Numbered from the stretch's first letter, positions 1-7,384 are shown. The stretch: DNA of 9,118 nt from an uncultured Gloeocapsa sp. (GCA_937930495.1 CALGKL010000223.1:1-9118); one strand, 5' to 3'. Translations and numbers: made by a program. The notes: a model not told the origin generated them from the letters alone.

Positions 1-1109
1 ACGCTGAGGATTAAATCTACCACATTGAGGAACTCGGTATCTAATTGGGTAGGATTAACGAACAGATGGGAATCATCTACGGTAAAACCGCGGACTCTAG
101 TTAATCCTCCTAATTCTCCGGATTGTTCATAACGATAAACCGTCCCAAATTCGGCTAGACGCATAGGTAAATCGCGATAGGATCTCAACTCGCTTTTATA
201 GATTTGAATATGAAAGGGACAATTCATTGGTTTGAGGACGAAACCCTGTTCCAACTCGGCTTCTTGGGGGGATTCGGCCATCATCGGGAACATATCTTCT
301 TTATATTTTTGCCAATGTCCTGAGGTTTTAAAGAGATCCACTCTAGCGATATGGGGAGTAACCACCGGTAGATAACCCCGTTTTAGTTGTTCTTGTTTAA
401 GAAAATCTTCCAGGAGGGAGCGCAGTATTGTCCCCTTAGGTGTCCACAGAGGTAATCCAGGTCCGACGGGGTCAGCGAAGATAAATAAGCCTAATTCTTT
501 GCCTAATTTACGGTGGTCTCGTTTTAAGGCTTCTTCTTTACGACGTTTGTATTCTATTAGTTGTTCGGTGGTTTCCCAAGCTGTACCATAGACTCTTTGT
601 AGCTGAGCTTTGCTGGAGTCACCGCGCCAATAAGCACCAGCGACGCTTTCTAAATCTATGGCTTTGGGGTTTAATTCGCTGGTGTTTTCTAGGTGAGGTC
701 CGGCGCACAAATCCCACCACTGATCACCGAGATGATAGATGGTAATTGGTTCTTGAATGCTTTCGAGAATTTCTAATTTATAGGGTTCGTTAATCTCTTG
801 GATTCGTTTTTGGGCTTCAGCGCGAGAAACTTCTTCTCTAATTACGGGTAATTTCTGATTGATGATCTTGACCATTTCTTTTTTAATGGCTTTGAGATCG
901 GCTTCGGTGAGGGGTTGGGGTAGGTCAAAATCGTAGTAAAAGCCCATTTCTGTCCAAGGACCGATGGTTACTTGGGCTTGAGGAAACAACTTCTGCACCG
1001 CCATAGCCATTACGTGGGAGCTAGTATGGCGAATTTTTTTGAGTAACTCTGATTCACTTGTGCGGGGTAGTTTAACTTGATTTTCTGAGTTTTCGCTGGC
1101 GGTTGGCAT
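1..1109 (-). CDS. thrS: Threonyl-tRNA synthetase, N-terminal part (runs off left edge)
   Basis: Class II aminoacyl-tRNA synthetase that charges tRNA-Thr in the cytoplasm. The 369 visible codons match ThrRS throughout. The N2 editing domain carries HTSSH (His28, His32) and CAGPH (Cys135, His139), the conserved metal-type motifs that remove mischarged Ser. The catalytic core begins near residue 205. It shows KPMNCPFH (Cys297, expected zinc ligand), motif 2 with FGTVYRYE and GGLTRVRGF, and DDSHLF (His348, second zinc ligand). The last part of the catalytic core and the anticodon-binding domain lie outside the window. The protein has only about 27 residues before the editing domain, so the N-terminal TGS domain of the E. 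coli enzyme is absent; I recall this as normal for cyanobacterial ThrRS. The start is well bounded, because an in-frame TAA lies two codons upstream of the ATG. No strong Shine-Dalgarno is visible. It lies 71 bp downstream of guaB3 on the same strand. Confidence 0.96.
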   Translation of the reverse strand, partial: MPTASENSENQVKLPRTSESELLKKIRHTSSHVMAMAVQKLFPQAQVTIGPWTEMGFYYDFDLPQPLTEADLKAIKKEMVKIINQKLPVIREEVSRAEAQKRIQEINEPYKLEILESIQEPITIYHLGDQWWDLCAGPHLENTSELNPKAIDLESVAGAYWRGDSSKAQLQRVYGTAWETTEQLIEYKRRKEEALKRDHRKLGKELGLFIFADPVGPGLPLWTPKGTILRSLLEDFLKQEQLKRGYLPVVTPHIARVDLFKTSGHWQKYKEDMFPMMAESPQEAELEQGFVLKPMNCPFHIQIYKSELRSYRDLPMRLAEFGTVYRYEQSGELGGLTRVRGFTVDDSHLFVNPTQLDTEFLNVVDLILS

Positions 1110-1134
1110 TAGTTATCTGACTAAATAGACTATT

Positions 1135-1165
1135 AAAATTTTACCATGCCCTATTAGAGCATGGT
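1135..1165 (-). terminator. Possible weak terminator hairpin between guaB3 and thrS
   Basis: ACCATGC (1143-1149) and GCATGGT (1159-1165) form a perfect 7-bp stem with a 9-nt loop, starting 15 nt after the guaB3 stop. On the minus strand it is followed by AAAATTTT rather than a pure T run, so it is a weak intrinsic terminator at best. It could equally be an attenuating or stabilising hairpin in a guaB3-thrS transcript. Confidence 0.4.
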
Positions 1166-1180
1166 CAGAGGTTTTAGAGG

Positions 1181-2344
1181 TTATTTACCCATTCCTAATT
1201 GTTGGGCTTTTTGATAGACTTTACCCTCGGTCAACAGAGAAGGAGCGATCACTACTTCTACTTGCTGCATTTCTTGCAAGTTTTTAGCGCCCAATGTACC
1301 CATACTGGTTTTGAGAGCTCCTAAAAGGTTGTGAGTACCATCATCTAGTCTAGCCGGACCGACTAGGATCTCTTTAATTGTTCCGGTTGTGCCGACGTTG
1401 ATGCGAGTTCCCCTAGGTAAAACGGGACTAGGGGTGGCCATTCCCCAGTGATATTCCCTTCCTGGTGCTTCTTTAGCCCTAGCAATAGGAGAACCGATCA
1501 TCACTGCATCGGCGCCACAGGCGATACATTTACAGATATCACCACCGGTAATAATACCTCCATCGGCGATGATGGGTACGTATTTATCCGTGTTTTGCCG
1601 GAATTTATCTCTAGCCGCCGCGCAATCGGCGATCGCTGTTGCTTGAGGCACGCCAATTCCGAGAACCCCTCTGGAGGTACAAGCTGCTCCTGGACCTATG
1701 CCTACTAAGATTCCTGCTGCTCCTGCTTCCATAAGACTGAGGGCTACTTCGTAGGTAACACAGTTACCTAAGATTACAGGCATAGGCATTGACTGACAGA
1801 ATTCGGCCAAGTCTAAAGGAGTAAAAGTATCTGGAGCGAGATGATCTGTTGAGACTACGGTTGCTTGAACAAAGACCAAATCTGGTGCTGCTGCTTTGAT
1901 GGTGGTAGCGAATTTTTGTGCTCCTGCTGGAGTCAAGCTAACCGCTGCAATACCCCCGTTATCTTTTATTTCTTTGATTCTTTGTGTAATTAACTCTTCT
2001 TTAATGGGTTCTGCGTATAATTCCTGCATTAGTTCTACGAACTCGGTTTTACCCACAGAAGCAATCCGCTCTAGAATCGGTTCGGGATCTTGATAACGAG
2101 TTTGTATTCCTTCTAGGTTAAGGACGCCTAATGCTCCTAACTGGGAGAGTGTAGCGGCCATTTTCACGTCAACTACACTATCCATAGCGCTAGCGATAAT
2201 CGGAATTTCTCTAGTAATATTTCCTAGTTGCCAGGAAGTATCTGCTAAACTTGGATCTAGAGTACGCGTCCCCGGGGCAAGGGCGATTTCATCGATTCCG
2301 TATGCTCTTCTTGCGGTTTTACCCCGACCTATGATTATATCCAC
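1181..2344 (-). CDS. guaB3: GuaB3-type IMP dehydrogenase (no CBS domains)
   Basis: This TIM-barrel protein of the IMP dehydrogenase/GMP reductase family has 387 residues, against roughly 490 for canonical GuaB. IMP dehydrogenase oxidises IMP to XMP with NAD in guanine nucleotide synthesis. The N-terminus (GRGKTARRAYGIDEIALAPG) is typical of the cyanobacterial and actinobacterial GuaB3 group. The barrel is continuous with no CBS (Bateman) pair inserted after about residue 100, so the usual ATP/GTP allosteric module is missing. The active-site loop GIGPGAACTSRG (215-226) supplies the expected catalytic Cys222. IADGGI (259-264) and MIGSP (282-286) are the phosphate-binding segments. The start codon is GTG; the nearest in-frame stop is ten codons further upstream with no in-frame ATG between, and a purine-rich GGAAAAAAG lies just before it. 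It is probably transcribed with ycf45 or from the 67-bp gap. Older annotations call this group IMPDH-related; activity has been reported for a cyanobacterial member, from memory. Confidence 0.93.
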   Translation of the reverse strand: MDIIIGRGKTARRAYGIDEIALAPGTRTLDPSLADTSWQLGNITREIPIIASAMDSVVDVKMAATLSQLGALGVLNLEGIQTRYQDPEPILERIASVGKTEFVELMQELYAEPIKEELITQRIKEIKDNGGIAAVSLTPAGAQKFATTIKAAAPDLVFVQATVVSTDHLAPDTFTPLDLAEFCQSMPMPVILGNCVTYEVALSLMEAGAAGILVGIGPGAACTSRGVLGIGVPQATAIADCAAARDKFRQNTDKYVPIIADGGIITGGDICKCIACGADAVMIGSPIARAKEAPGREYHWGMATPSPVLPRGTRINVGTTGTIKEILVGPARLDDGTHNLLGALKTSMGTLGAKNLQEMQQVEVVIAPSLLTEGKVYQKAQQLGMGK

Positions 2345-2370
2345 TGTCTTTTTTCCATTCCCAAAGCTAT

Positions 2371-2382
2371 TAGCCTAGGCTA
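2371..2382. repeat. 12-bp perfect palindrome upstream of guaB3
   Basis: TAGCCTAGGCTA is fully self-complementary and sits about 27 bp upstream of the guaB3 GTG, inside the 67-bp gap after ycf45. With no spacer it makes a poor RNA hairpin, so a DNA-binding site is the more natural reading. No regulator is known to me for it. Confidence 0.4.
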
Positions 2383-2411
2383 TCAAATTTTGGCGATTAT
2401 TGCTAATTTAG

Positions 2412-4142
2412 TTAAGCCGGATAAATCCGTAAACGACGATTAGGTTCTTCTCCAAAGCTATCCGATTGTAACCTATAATGTTCTACTAGTTCGTGTTGCA
2501 TTTTCCGTACTTTAGCCGAACGGGGGAGTAGTTCTACCGATTGTTTACGTGGAATTACAATCTGTTCTACTGCTAATCTAGCTTCTTCTAGGGCTTCGAT
2601 TTCGTCATCACTACCTCCTTGGGCGAGGATATTTAAATCTATGGTTTCTGGGGTGGGTGAGTCATCTTGATGGAGTAATTGTTTTAAACCGTAGCTAATC
2701 TGGGGAATACTGTTGGATTTAACCCCATAGATGGGTATTTGAAAACTTTTGGCCATTTGACGAAGTTTATTATTATTTTTAATTTGGGAACGTAAAGCTA
2801 AAACGGCGTCAGCACTTTCAAAATCTTTGGTTAAAACAATAGGTAAATTTAAGATCTCAATGATTTGCTCAAGTTGAGAACGAGCAATACCATAGGGATA
2901 GAGATAAACTGGCCAATCTTCGCCACTAGGTCCTGGTACACGGATTTTATCTGTTTCTGGTTCTTTTTGTTGCCAGGATTGGTCAATCAGGGTATCTAGG
3001 GGTGAATCACCTTGGTCAGTAATGGGAGTCATTCTTCCTGAGGCTCGCCACCCTGTGGGTTTGTTGGGGATTTCCCGTAGGTTGGTTGGCACTGGTGTAA
3101 CCTCTGTTGAGACGCGAGGTGTTTCTTGGCTAATTTCGATCTCCCCTTGTGAATTAACCGTTCTCACTTCTACGGGAATTGCATAACCTCGTAATAAAGC
3201 ATCTACGGTTTGGGCTACGTCTTGATGTACTACCCACTTTTGTTTTTCCAGCATTTCGATGGCGATGGTAAAGGTTGGGGGAGCTTTACGCTCTAAGACG
3301 GTTTTTTGGGAGTTACGGCGTCTAGCTTCGTCATCCCCAAGGGTAACGGCTTGAATTCCACCTACCAGGTCGGAGAGGGTGGGGTTTTTGATTAGATTTT
3401 CTAAACGGTTACCGTGAGCTGTACCGACTAATTGGACTCCTCTTTCAGCGATGGTGCGAGCGGCTAGGGCTTCTAATTCTGTACCAATCTCATCGATAAT
3501 GATCACTTCGGGGGTATGGTTTTCTACGGCCTCAATCATTACTTGATGCTGTAGTTCTGGTCTGGCTACTTGCATACGACGGGCACGACCGATGGCGGGA
3601 TGGGGTATGTCTCCATCCCCTGCTATTTCGTTGGAGGTGTCGATAATCACTACTCTTTTGTGTAAGTCATCGGCTAAGACTCGGGCAATTTCTCTGAGCG
3701 CTGTGGTTTTCCCCACTCCAGGTCTTCCCAATAATAATATTGATTTCTCACTTTCCACTAGTTCTCGAATCATGGCGATCGTCCCGAAAATAGCCCGCCC
3801 AATCCGACAGGTTAAGCCGATAATCTCCCCGCTCCGGTTGCGCATGGCACTAATTCGATGTAGTGTTCTTTCGATCCCGGCTCGATTATCACCGCTAAAA
3901 TGACCTACTTTGGCTATGGATTGGGCTAAATCTTCTTTGGTTATCGGTTCATTGCTCAAGTCTATACTTCCTCCTGGAAAACGAGCTTCTGGTAGTCTTC
4001 CTAAGTCCATGACTACTTCTACTAGTTCGTTTTTTTGAGGGTGTTGTTTAAGGTTGTCAGCGATTACATTAGGTAGTATTTGTAAGAGTTTGTCTAAATC
4101 GTCTGTTATTGGTCTCTGCTCCAAGGGCATTTTTTCTGGCAT
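2412..4142 (-). CDS. ycf45: Ycf45-type AAA ATPase with C-terminal R3H domain
   Basis: This 576-residue ATPase is of the Ycf45/SpoIIIAA-like type, widespread in cyanobacteria and in some plastid genomes. The N-terminal region (about 10-125) contains the conserved LGRLPEARF segment. The ATPase core runs from about 125 to 320. It has Walker A GRPGVGKT (139-146), DTSNEIAGDGD (168-178), Walker B VIIIDE (213-218), and VGTAHGN (239-245), a likely sensor segment. A low-conservation linker (about 325-400) is rich in Thr, Pro and Ser. A small alpha/beta segment (about 408-490) follows, then an acidic stretch. The C-terminal R3H domain (about 535-576) has the RKMQH signature (Arg546-x3-His550), a motif that binds single-stranded nucleic acid. 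The precise function is not established; the domains suggest an ATP-driven nucleic-acid-associated role. An in-frame TAG four codons upstream bounds the ATG, and Met5 is a minor alternative. No clear Shine-Dalgarno is present. Its promoter appears to lie just after the sigma-factor terminator. Confidence 0.93.
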   Translation of the reverse strand: MPEKMPLEQRPITDDLDKLLQILPNVIADNLKQHPQKNELVEVVMDLGRLPEARFPGGSIDLSNEPITKEDLAQSIAKVGHFSGDNRAGIERTLHRISAMRNRSGEIIGLTCRIGRAIFGTIAMIRELVESEKSILLLGRPGVGKTTALREIARVLADDLHKRVVIIDTSNEIAGDGDIPHPAIGRARRMQVARPELQHQVMIEAVENHTPEVIIIDEIGTELEALAARTIAERGVQLVGTAHGNRLENLIKNPTLSDLVGGIQAVTLGDDEARRRNSQKTVLERKAPPTFTIAIEMLEKQKWVVHQDVAQTVDALLRGYAIPVEVRTVNSQGEIEISQETPRVSTEVTPVPTNLREIPNKPTGWRASGRMTPITDQGDSPLDTLIDQSWQQKEPETDKIRVPGPSGEDWPVYLYPYGIARSQLEQIIEILNLPIVLTKDFESADAVLALRSQIKNNNKLRQMAKSFQIPIYGVKSNSIPQISYGLKQLLHQDDSPTPETIDLNILAQGGSDDEIEALEEARLAVEQIVIPRKQSVELLPRSAKVRKMQHELVEHYRLQSDSFGEEPNRRLRIYPA

Positions 4143-4156
4143 TGATGATAACTAGG

Positions 4157-4174
4157 ATCAAGGATTTCCTTGAT
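4157..4174. repeat. 18-bp palindrome at predicted ycf45 start site
   Basis: ATCAAGGA and TCCTTGAT are perfect 8-bp inverted arms separated by TT. The centre (4165.5) falls where transcription should begin from the promoter at 4173-4200, and the right arm touches its -10 box. This is a common operator position. Because the start site would be near the centre, the RNA would not contain both arms, which favours a DNA operator over an RNA hairpin. Confidence 0.55.
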
Positions 4175-4200
4175 TTTAACTTATGTTGCTCGATTGGCAA
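4173..4200 (-). promoter_or_regulatory. Predicted sigma-70-type promoter of ycf45
   Basis: On the minus strand there is TTGCCA (4195-4200; 5 of 6 to TTGACA), a 16-nt spacer, and TAAAAT (4173-4178; 5 of 6 to TATAAT). Start is expected near 4166, giving a leader of about 24 nt. It lies directly downstream of the sigma-factor terminator, so ycf45 is likely an independent transcription unit. Confidence 0.55.
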
Positions 4201-4205
4201 TCGCT

Positions 4206-4243
4206 AAAAAAAATTCAATCCCCGCTTTTCGATTACGGGGATT
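4206..4243 (-). terminator. Intrinsic terminator of the sigma-factor gene
   Basis: AATCCCCG (4236-4243 on the minus strand) and CGGGGATT (4217-4224) form a GC-rich 8-bp stem with an 11-nt loop, starting 5 nt after the TAG stop. On the minus strand a tract of eight T follows within 4 nt. This is a textbook rho-independent terminator and it separates the sigma gene from ycf45. Confidence 0.88.
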
Positions 4244-4248
4244 TAATT

Positions 4249-5238
4249 CTAACTAGCGACAATGTATTCCTCGATATTCTCCCGACGCTTGCGTAGATGA
4301 GCTAAAGCTTGATGCTCTAGTTGACGCACTCTTTCGCGACTGAGATCGAGTTTTTTGCCGATTTTGGCTAAGGATAACTCTTTACCGTCTTCTAACCCGA
4401 AGCGTAAACTAATTACGGCTTTTTGTTGGGGGGTTAGTTCGTCTAGTAAATTCCGTAAATCTTGGCGTAATAACTCTTGGGTGATAAATTGCTCAGGAGA
4501 GACGTTATCATCCTCTAATAGTTCGGAAAGTTCGGTGTCTTGATTGTCTCCTACTCTGACGTCTAGGGAAACGGGTTGACGGGCTACACTCAGATACTCC
4601 CGAATTTGGGAGGGGTGTAATTCCAATTCCTGGGCTATTTCACTTGGGGTAGGATTACGTCCTAGTCTTTGAGATAATTCTCGTTGGGTCCGTTTGATTT
4701 TGTTGAGTTTTTCGGTAATATGAATAGGTAGTCGAATCGTCCGACCTTGTTGAGCGATCGCTCTGGTTATGGCTTGACGAATCCACCAGTAAGCGTAGGT
4801 GGAAAATTTAAACCCTTTGGTGGGATCAAATTTTTCTACTCCTCTTTCTAATCCTAGACTTCCTTCCTGGATTAGATCTAAAAATTCCATGTTTCGTTTC
4901 TGGTATTTTTTGGCGATCGCTACGACTAGACGCAGATTAGCTTCAATCATTTTGCGCTTAGCTCTTTCCCCTTTTTCGAGAGCTTTTTTTAACTCTTCTA
5001 CTTCCATTTGGGCTTTTTGAGCCCATTCTTCTACGGTTACTTCTCTACCCAATTTTTTCTGGAGTTCTTCTTTTATTTCCCTCAAACTCATCATTTTCTG
5101 CACTTGCTTACCATAGTTTATTTCTTGTTCTGGTGTCAGCAAGGGCACTCTACCAATCTCGTGGAGATAAGTACGAACCATATCTGCCGAGAATAGTGGT
5201 TTATTTGTAGTGGTAATTGTGTCTTTGGCAGTGGGCAT
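4249..5238 (-). CDS. Group 2 (RpoD/SigA-family) RNA polymerase sigma factor
   Basis: The 329-residue sigma factor is close in sequence to the principal sigma but lacks the long region 1.1 extension, which marks a non-essential group 2 sigma of cyanobacteria. Region 1.2 is at about 18-50 (DMVRTYLHEIGRVPLLTPEQE). Region 2 is at about 95-165, with NLRLVVAIAKKYQKRN, DLIQEGSLGL, and the -10 recognition segment KFSTYAYWWIRQAITRAIA. Region 3 follows RLPIHITEKLNKI. Region 4 (about 258-318) contains the -35 helix-turn-helix LSLAKIGKKLDLSRERVRQLE. In cyanobacteria such sigmas redirect polymerase under light, nutrient, heat or redox stress. The sequence resembles the SigB/SigD branch, but I cannot assign a letter safely. 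The start is ATG; AAAAGGAG (5253-5260) is the best ribosome site, though its spacing of about 14 nt is long. The 269-bp upstream region suggests separate regulation, and a strong terminator follows the stop. Confidence 0.94.
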   Translation of the reverse strand: MPTAKDTITTTNKPLFSADMVRTYLHEIGRVPLLTPEQEINYGKQVQKMMSLREIKEELQKKLGREVTVEEWAQKAQMEVEELKKALEKGERAKRKMIEANLRLVVAIAKKYQKRNMEFLDLIQEGSLGLERGVEKFDPTKGFKFSTYAYWWIRQAITRAIAQQGRTIRLPIHITEKLNKIKRTQRELSQRLGRNPTPSEIAQELELHPSQIREYLSVARQPVSLDVRVGDNQDTELSELLEDDNVSPEQFITQELLRQDLRNLLDELTPQQKAVISLRFGLEDGKELSLAKIGKKLDLSRERVRQLEHQALAHLRKRRENIEEYIVAS

Positions 5239-5507
5239 TGCTCTGTTGTTGACTCCTTTTGAGATGGTTGTTTGCCTAGTTCTAACTAACTCTATAGATA
5301 TGGGAATTACTATAAAGATGAAGTCGTCCTGACTTTGTTCTGGCTCAGTAGATGTTAACTAAGGTAATAGACGTCAGCAAACCCAAAAAAGTTCAATGAA
5401 TAATAACTAACTTAACTGATTTTTTTTTTATTCTTGACTATTACTATAATGACTTAATATTTGGCTCAAGTCTAGAGAGATAGCCGTAATTAGATGGGAT
5501 GTAAATA
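5239..5507. other. Long AT-rich upstream region of the sigma-factor gene
   Basis: These 269 bp contain no credible gene and no tRNA-like structure. They hold a run of ten T (5420-5429), two copies of ATTACTATAA (5306-5315 and 5440-5449), and a short inverted repeat AAGTC/GACTT (5321-5325 and 5331-5335). I see no convincing terminator for the HerA-like gene that ends at 5508, so read-through into the sigma gene is possible. Confidence 0.5.
5443..5469 (-). promoter_or_regulatory. Candidate distal promoter of the sigma-factor gene
   Basis: On the minus strand TTGAGC (5464-5469) and TATAGT (5443-5448; 5 of 6 to TATAAT) are separated by 15 nt, which is short. A second TATAGT on the same strand at 5309-5314 sits in the same 10-bp repeat but has no good -35 box. 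Either or both could drive the sigma gene. Confidence 0.25.
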
Positions 5508-7214
5508 CTAAAATTCTAAATCATTGAGAGCATTTTGAGCCGCGGCGAAAACTTGCTCATCAGATAGTTCCTGCCAGATAGTCTCGCCAATTTCGGTGTA
5601 GAATTTTTGATCGTAGGGTCGAGTTCTGACGACCACTGGCATAGGTACAGCGTGACCTAGGATTAAGGCTTGTTGTTTAGAATCCAATTTAGCTAAAACA
5701 GAGCGTAAATTTTGACCACCGGAAACACCTGTAAAAATAGCGTCAATATCTTTGTCATCGTTGAGTAAACATGTGATCCTTGTACCAATCTGAGACATTA
5801 CTTCGTGATCGATACCCGAAGGACGCTGATCTACAATTAAGAGGGTAACAAAATATTTGCGCATTTCCCGAGCGATCGTCCCAAAGATAGTCTGATGGAC
5901 AACACTAGGGTCTAAAAAGCGATGGGCTTCTTCAATGGTAATTACCAATTGTCTAGGGCGATCGGTTATCTTTTTAGACTGAAGGAATTTTTCGGCTTTT
6001 TCCACGTAAGCTTTATGAATCCGACGGGTGATCATATTGGTTGCTAACATGTAGGAAAGCAGATTAGACTGAGACCCAAATTCTATGACCACGTGTTTAC
6101 CCGCGTCGATTGATTCTAATATCCTTTTGATATAATTGTGTGGACAAACCGACTTAAGATATTTAAGATTACTTAAACGGGTCAATTTGCGTTGTAAAGC
6201 CATAATTGAACCTTTATGACCTTGTTTTTGATCACAAAATATCTGGATATCTTCATTAGTCATATTCAATAACTGACTAATCCAGGATTGACCAAATTCG
6301 GCTTGGAGAATATTAGCATTGTCTAAACTCGCTTCAGACAATCCCAATTCATAACTAACTAACCGAAGATCTTCAATTTCAATCTGATCTAAACTGAGAA
6401 ATAATTCTTGGGCGTCTTTAACACCACGACGTCTAGTAGAATCAGGATCTAAGGTATAGATTTCTACTTGTCCTGGAAATAGTTGACGCAATCCTTTAAC
6501 GGTACTAAATTGTTTACCTTCGTTGATTGCTTCCCAACCGTATTCTGAGTGCATGTCAAACATCAGATTTACGGCTGCTTGTTTGCGAATAATCCCAGAA
6601 ATCAATAAACGTGTCAGAAAAGATTTACCCGTACCTGATTTACCAAAAACACCGTTACTACGTTCGACAAAACGTTCTAAATCAAGACAGACGGGAACGT
6701 CCATATCTAGGGGTTGACCAATAGCAAAGTTACAATGTATTGGATCGTCTTCCCAACCAAAAACGAGACGAAAATCTTGTTCACTAGCATCGTAAACTTG
6801 ACTAAAATGACTGGGAATAGTCTTAACGGGCAGCAGTTGGAGATTACTATTGGTCTGGGGCGTAAAGGAAGCTAAACTGGTATCGTTGACTGTCTTGGAT
6901 GGAGGTAATTCTGTTGTGTCCTCCCTTTGGGTTAACATTAGCATCGGGGAGAGTTCAATGGTACCATAGGTACCACTACCTGCTAAAATCTGCTGGAGGA
7001 GGGTATCATTGGGATTAGGTGGATTAGCGGTAATACGTGGGTTAGATGTTCCTAAACAAACATCGGTAAGAAGACAAAAAAAGCGAGAACGGACCCCTTG
7101 GACGACTAAAAATTTGCCTACTCGCATATCTTCTACAGATATATCAGGATTTAATCTGACTTCTAAACCTTGACTCAAGGAACCTTGGATAACTGTACCT
7201 AGGGCTTTTTCCAT
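5508..7214 (-). CDS. HerA-like (DUF87) ATPase with N-terminal barrel domain
   Basis: This is a 568-residue P-loop ATPase of the HerA/FtsK superfamily, numbered here from the ATG at 7214. Residues about 1-60 (KALGTVIQGSLSQGLEVRLN, then VGKFLVVQG) look like the HAS-barrel oligomerisation domain of HerA. Residues about 170-200 lead into Walker A GKSGTGKS (191-198), followed by LMFDMHSEYG (217-226), typical of this family. Walker B is LVITIEEAHRFL (423-434). LIVDQRPSGID (459-469) and IGTRITCLLND (476-486) match the sensor and arginine-finger region. HerA proteins form hexameric rings that translocate on double-stranded DNA, often with the nuclease NurA or other effectors, but no nuclease is visible here. 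The frame also extends to a TTG at 7238, which would add 8 residues; I prefer the internal ATG because the strong family match begins there and neither start has a good Shine-Dalgarno. The biological role in cyanobacteria is not known to me. Confidence 0.85.
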   Translation of the reverse strand: MEKALGTVIQGSLSQGLEVRLNPDISVEDMRVGKFLVVQGVRSRFFCLLTDVCLGTSNPRITANPPNPNDTLLQQILAGSGTYGTIELSPMLMLTQREDTTELPPSKTVNDTSLASFTPQTNSNLQLLPVKTIPSHFSQVYDASEQDFRLVFGWEDDPIHCNFAIGQPLDMDVPVCLDLERFVERSNGVFGKSGTGKSFLTRLLISGIIRKQAAVNLMFDMHSEYGWEAINEGKQFSTVKGLRQLFPGQVEIYTLDPDSTRRRGVKDAQELFLSLDQIEIEDLRLVSYELGLSEASLDNANILQAEFGQSWISQLLNMTNEDIQIFCDQKQGHKGSIMALQRKLTRLSNLKYLKSVCPHNYIKRILESIDAGKHVVIEFGSQSNLLSYMLATNMITRRIHKAYVEKAEKFLQSKKITDRPRQLVITIEEAHRFLDPSVVHQTIFGTIAREMRKYFVTLLIVDQRPSGIDHEVMSQIGTRITCLLNDDKDIDAIFTGVSGGQNLRSVLAKLDSKQQALILGHAVPMPVVVRTRPYDQKFYTEIGETIWQELSDEQVFAAAQNALNDLEF

Positions 7215-7283
7215 AGTTATTTTTTCATGACTATTCAACCAACAAAGCTAAAATTTAATAACTTTTTATGGTTAAAAAAAGCT

Positions 7284-7315
7284 ACTATATTTCATCATAG
7301 GCTTAAAATTGTCAA
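7284..7315 (-). promoter_or_regulatory. Candidate promoter of the HerA-like gene
   Basis: On the minus strand a perfect TTGACA (7310-7315) lies upstream of TATAGT (7284-7289), but the spacer is 20 nt, longer than usual. The predicted start is near 7277, leaving a leader of about 60 nt before the ATG at 7214. One of the two boxes may be fortuitous. Confidence 0.3.
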
Positions 7316-7384
7316 AATTCAAGTTAAACTCAAACTTCTGAATCTAAATGAGTAAGTACTGAGTGTTTATCTGAAAAAATTTAC

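Noticed and set aside
3592..3903. Plus-strand open frame of 103 codons opposite ycf45
   Set aside because: It is the antisense shadow of the conserved ATPase core; the opposite frame has clear Walker motifs and this one has no recognisable domain.
5300..5332. Short plus-strand ORF of about 10 codons in the sigma upstream region
   Set aside because: Too short, with no ribosome site and no downstream partner on the plus strand.
5321..5335. AAGTC/GACTT inverted repeat upstream of the sigma gene
   Set aside because: The arms are only 5 bp and such repeats are common by chance in this composition; noted only as part of the upstream region.
5420..5429. Run of ten T as a plus-strand terminator
   Set aside because: No stable hairpin precedes it and no plus-strand gene ends there.
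5434..5460. Plus-strand promoter-like pair TTGACT and TAATAT in the sigma upstream region
   Set aside because: The spacer is only 15 nt, and the transcript would run antisense into the HerA-like gene with no feature to express.
7272..7298. Minus-strand 8-codon ORF (MMKYSSFF) in the leader of the HerA-like gene
   Set aside because: AT-rich, no Shine-Dalgarno, and it overlaps the predicted -10 box, so it would probably not be wholly transcribed.
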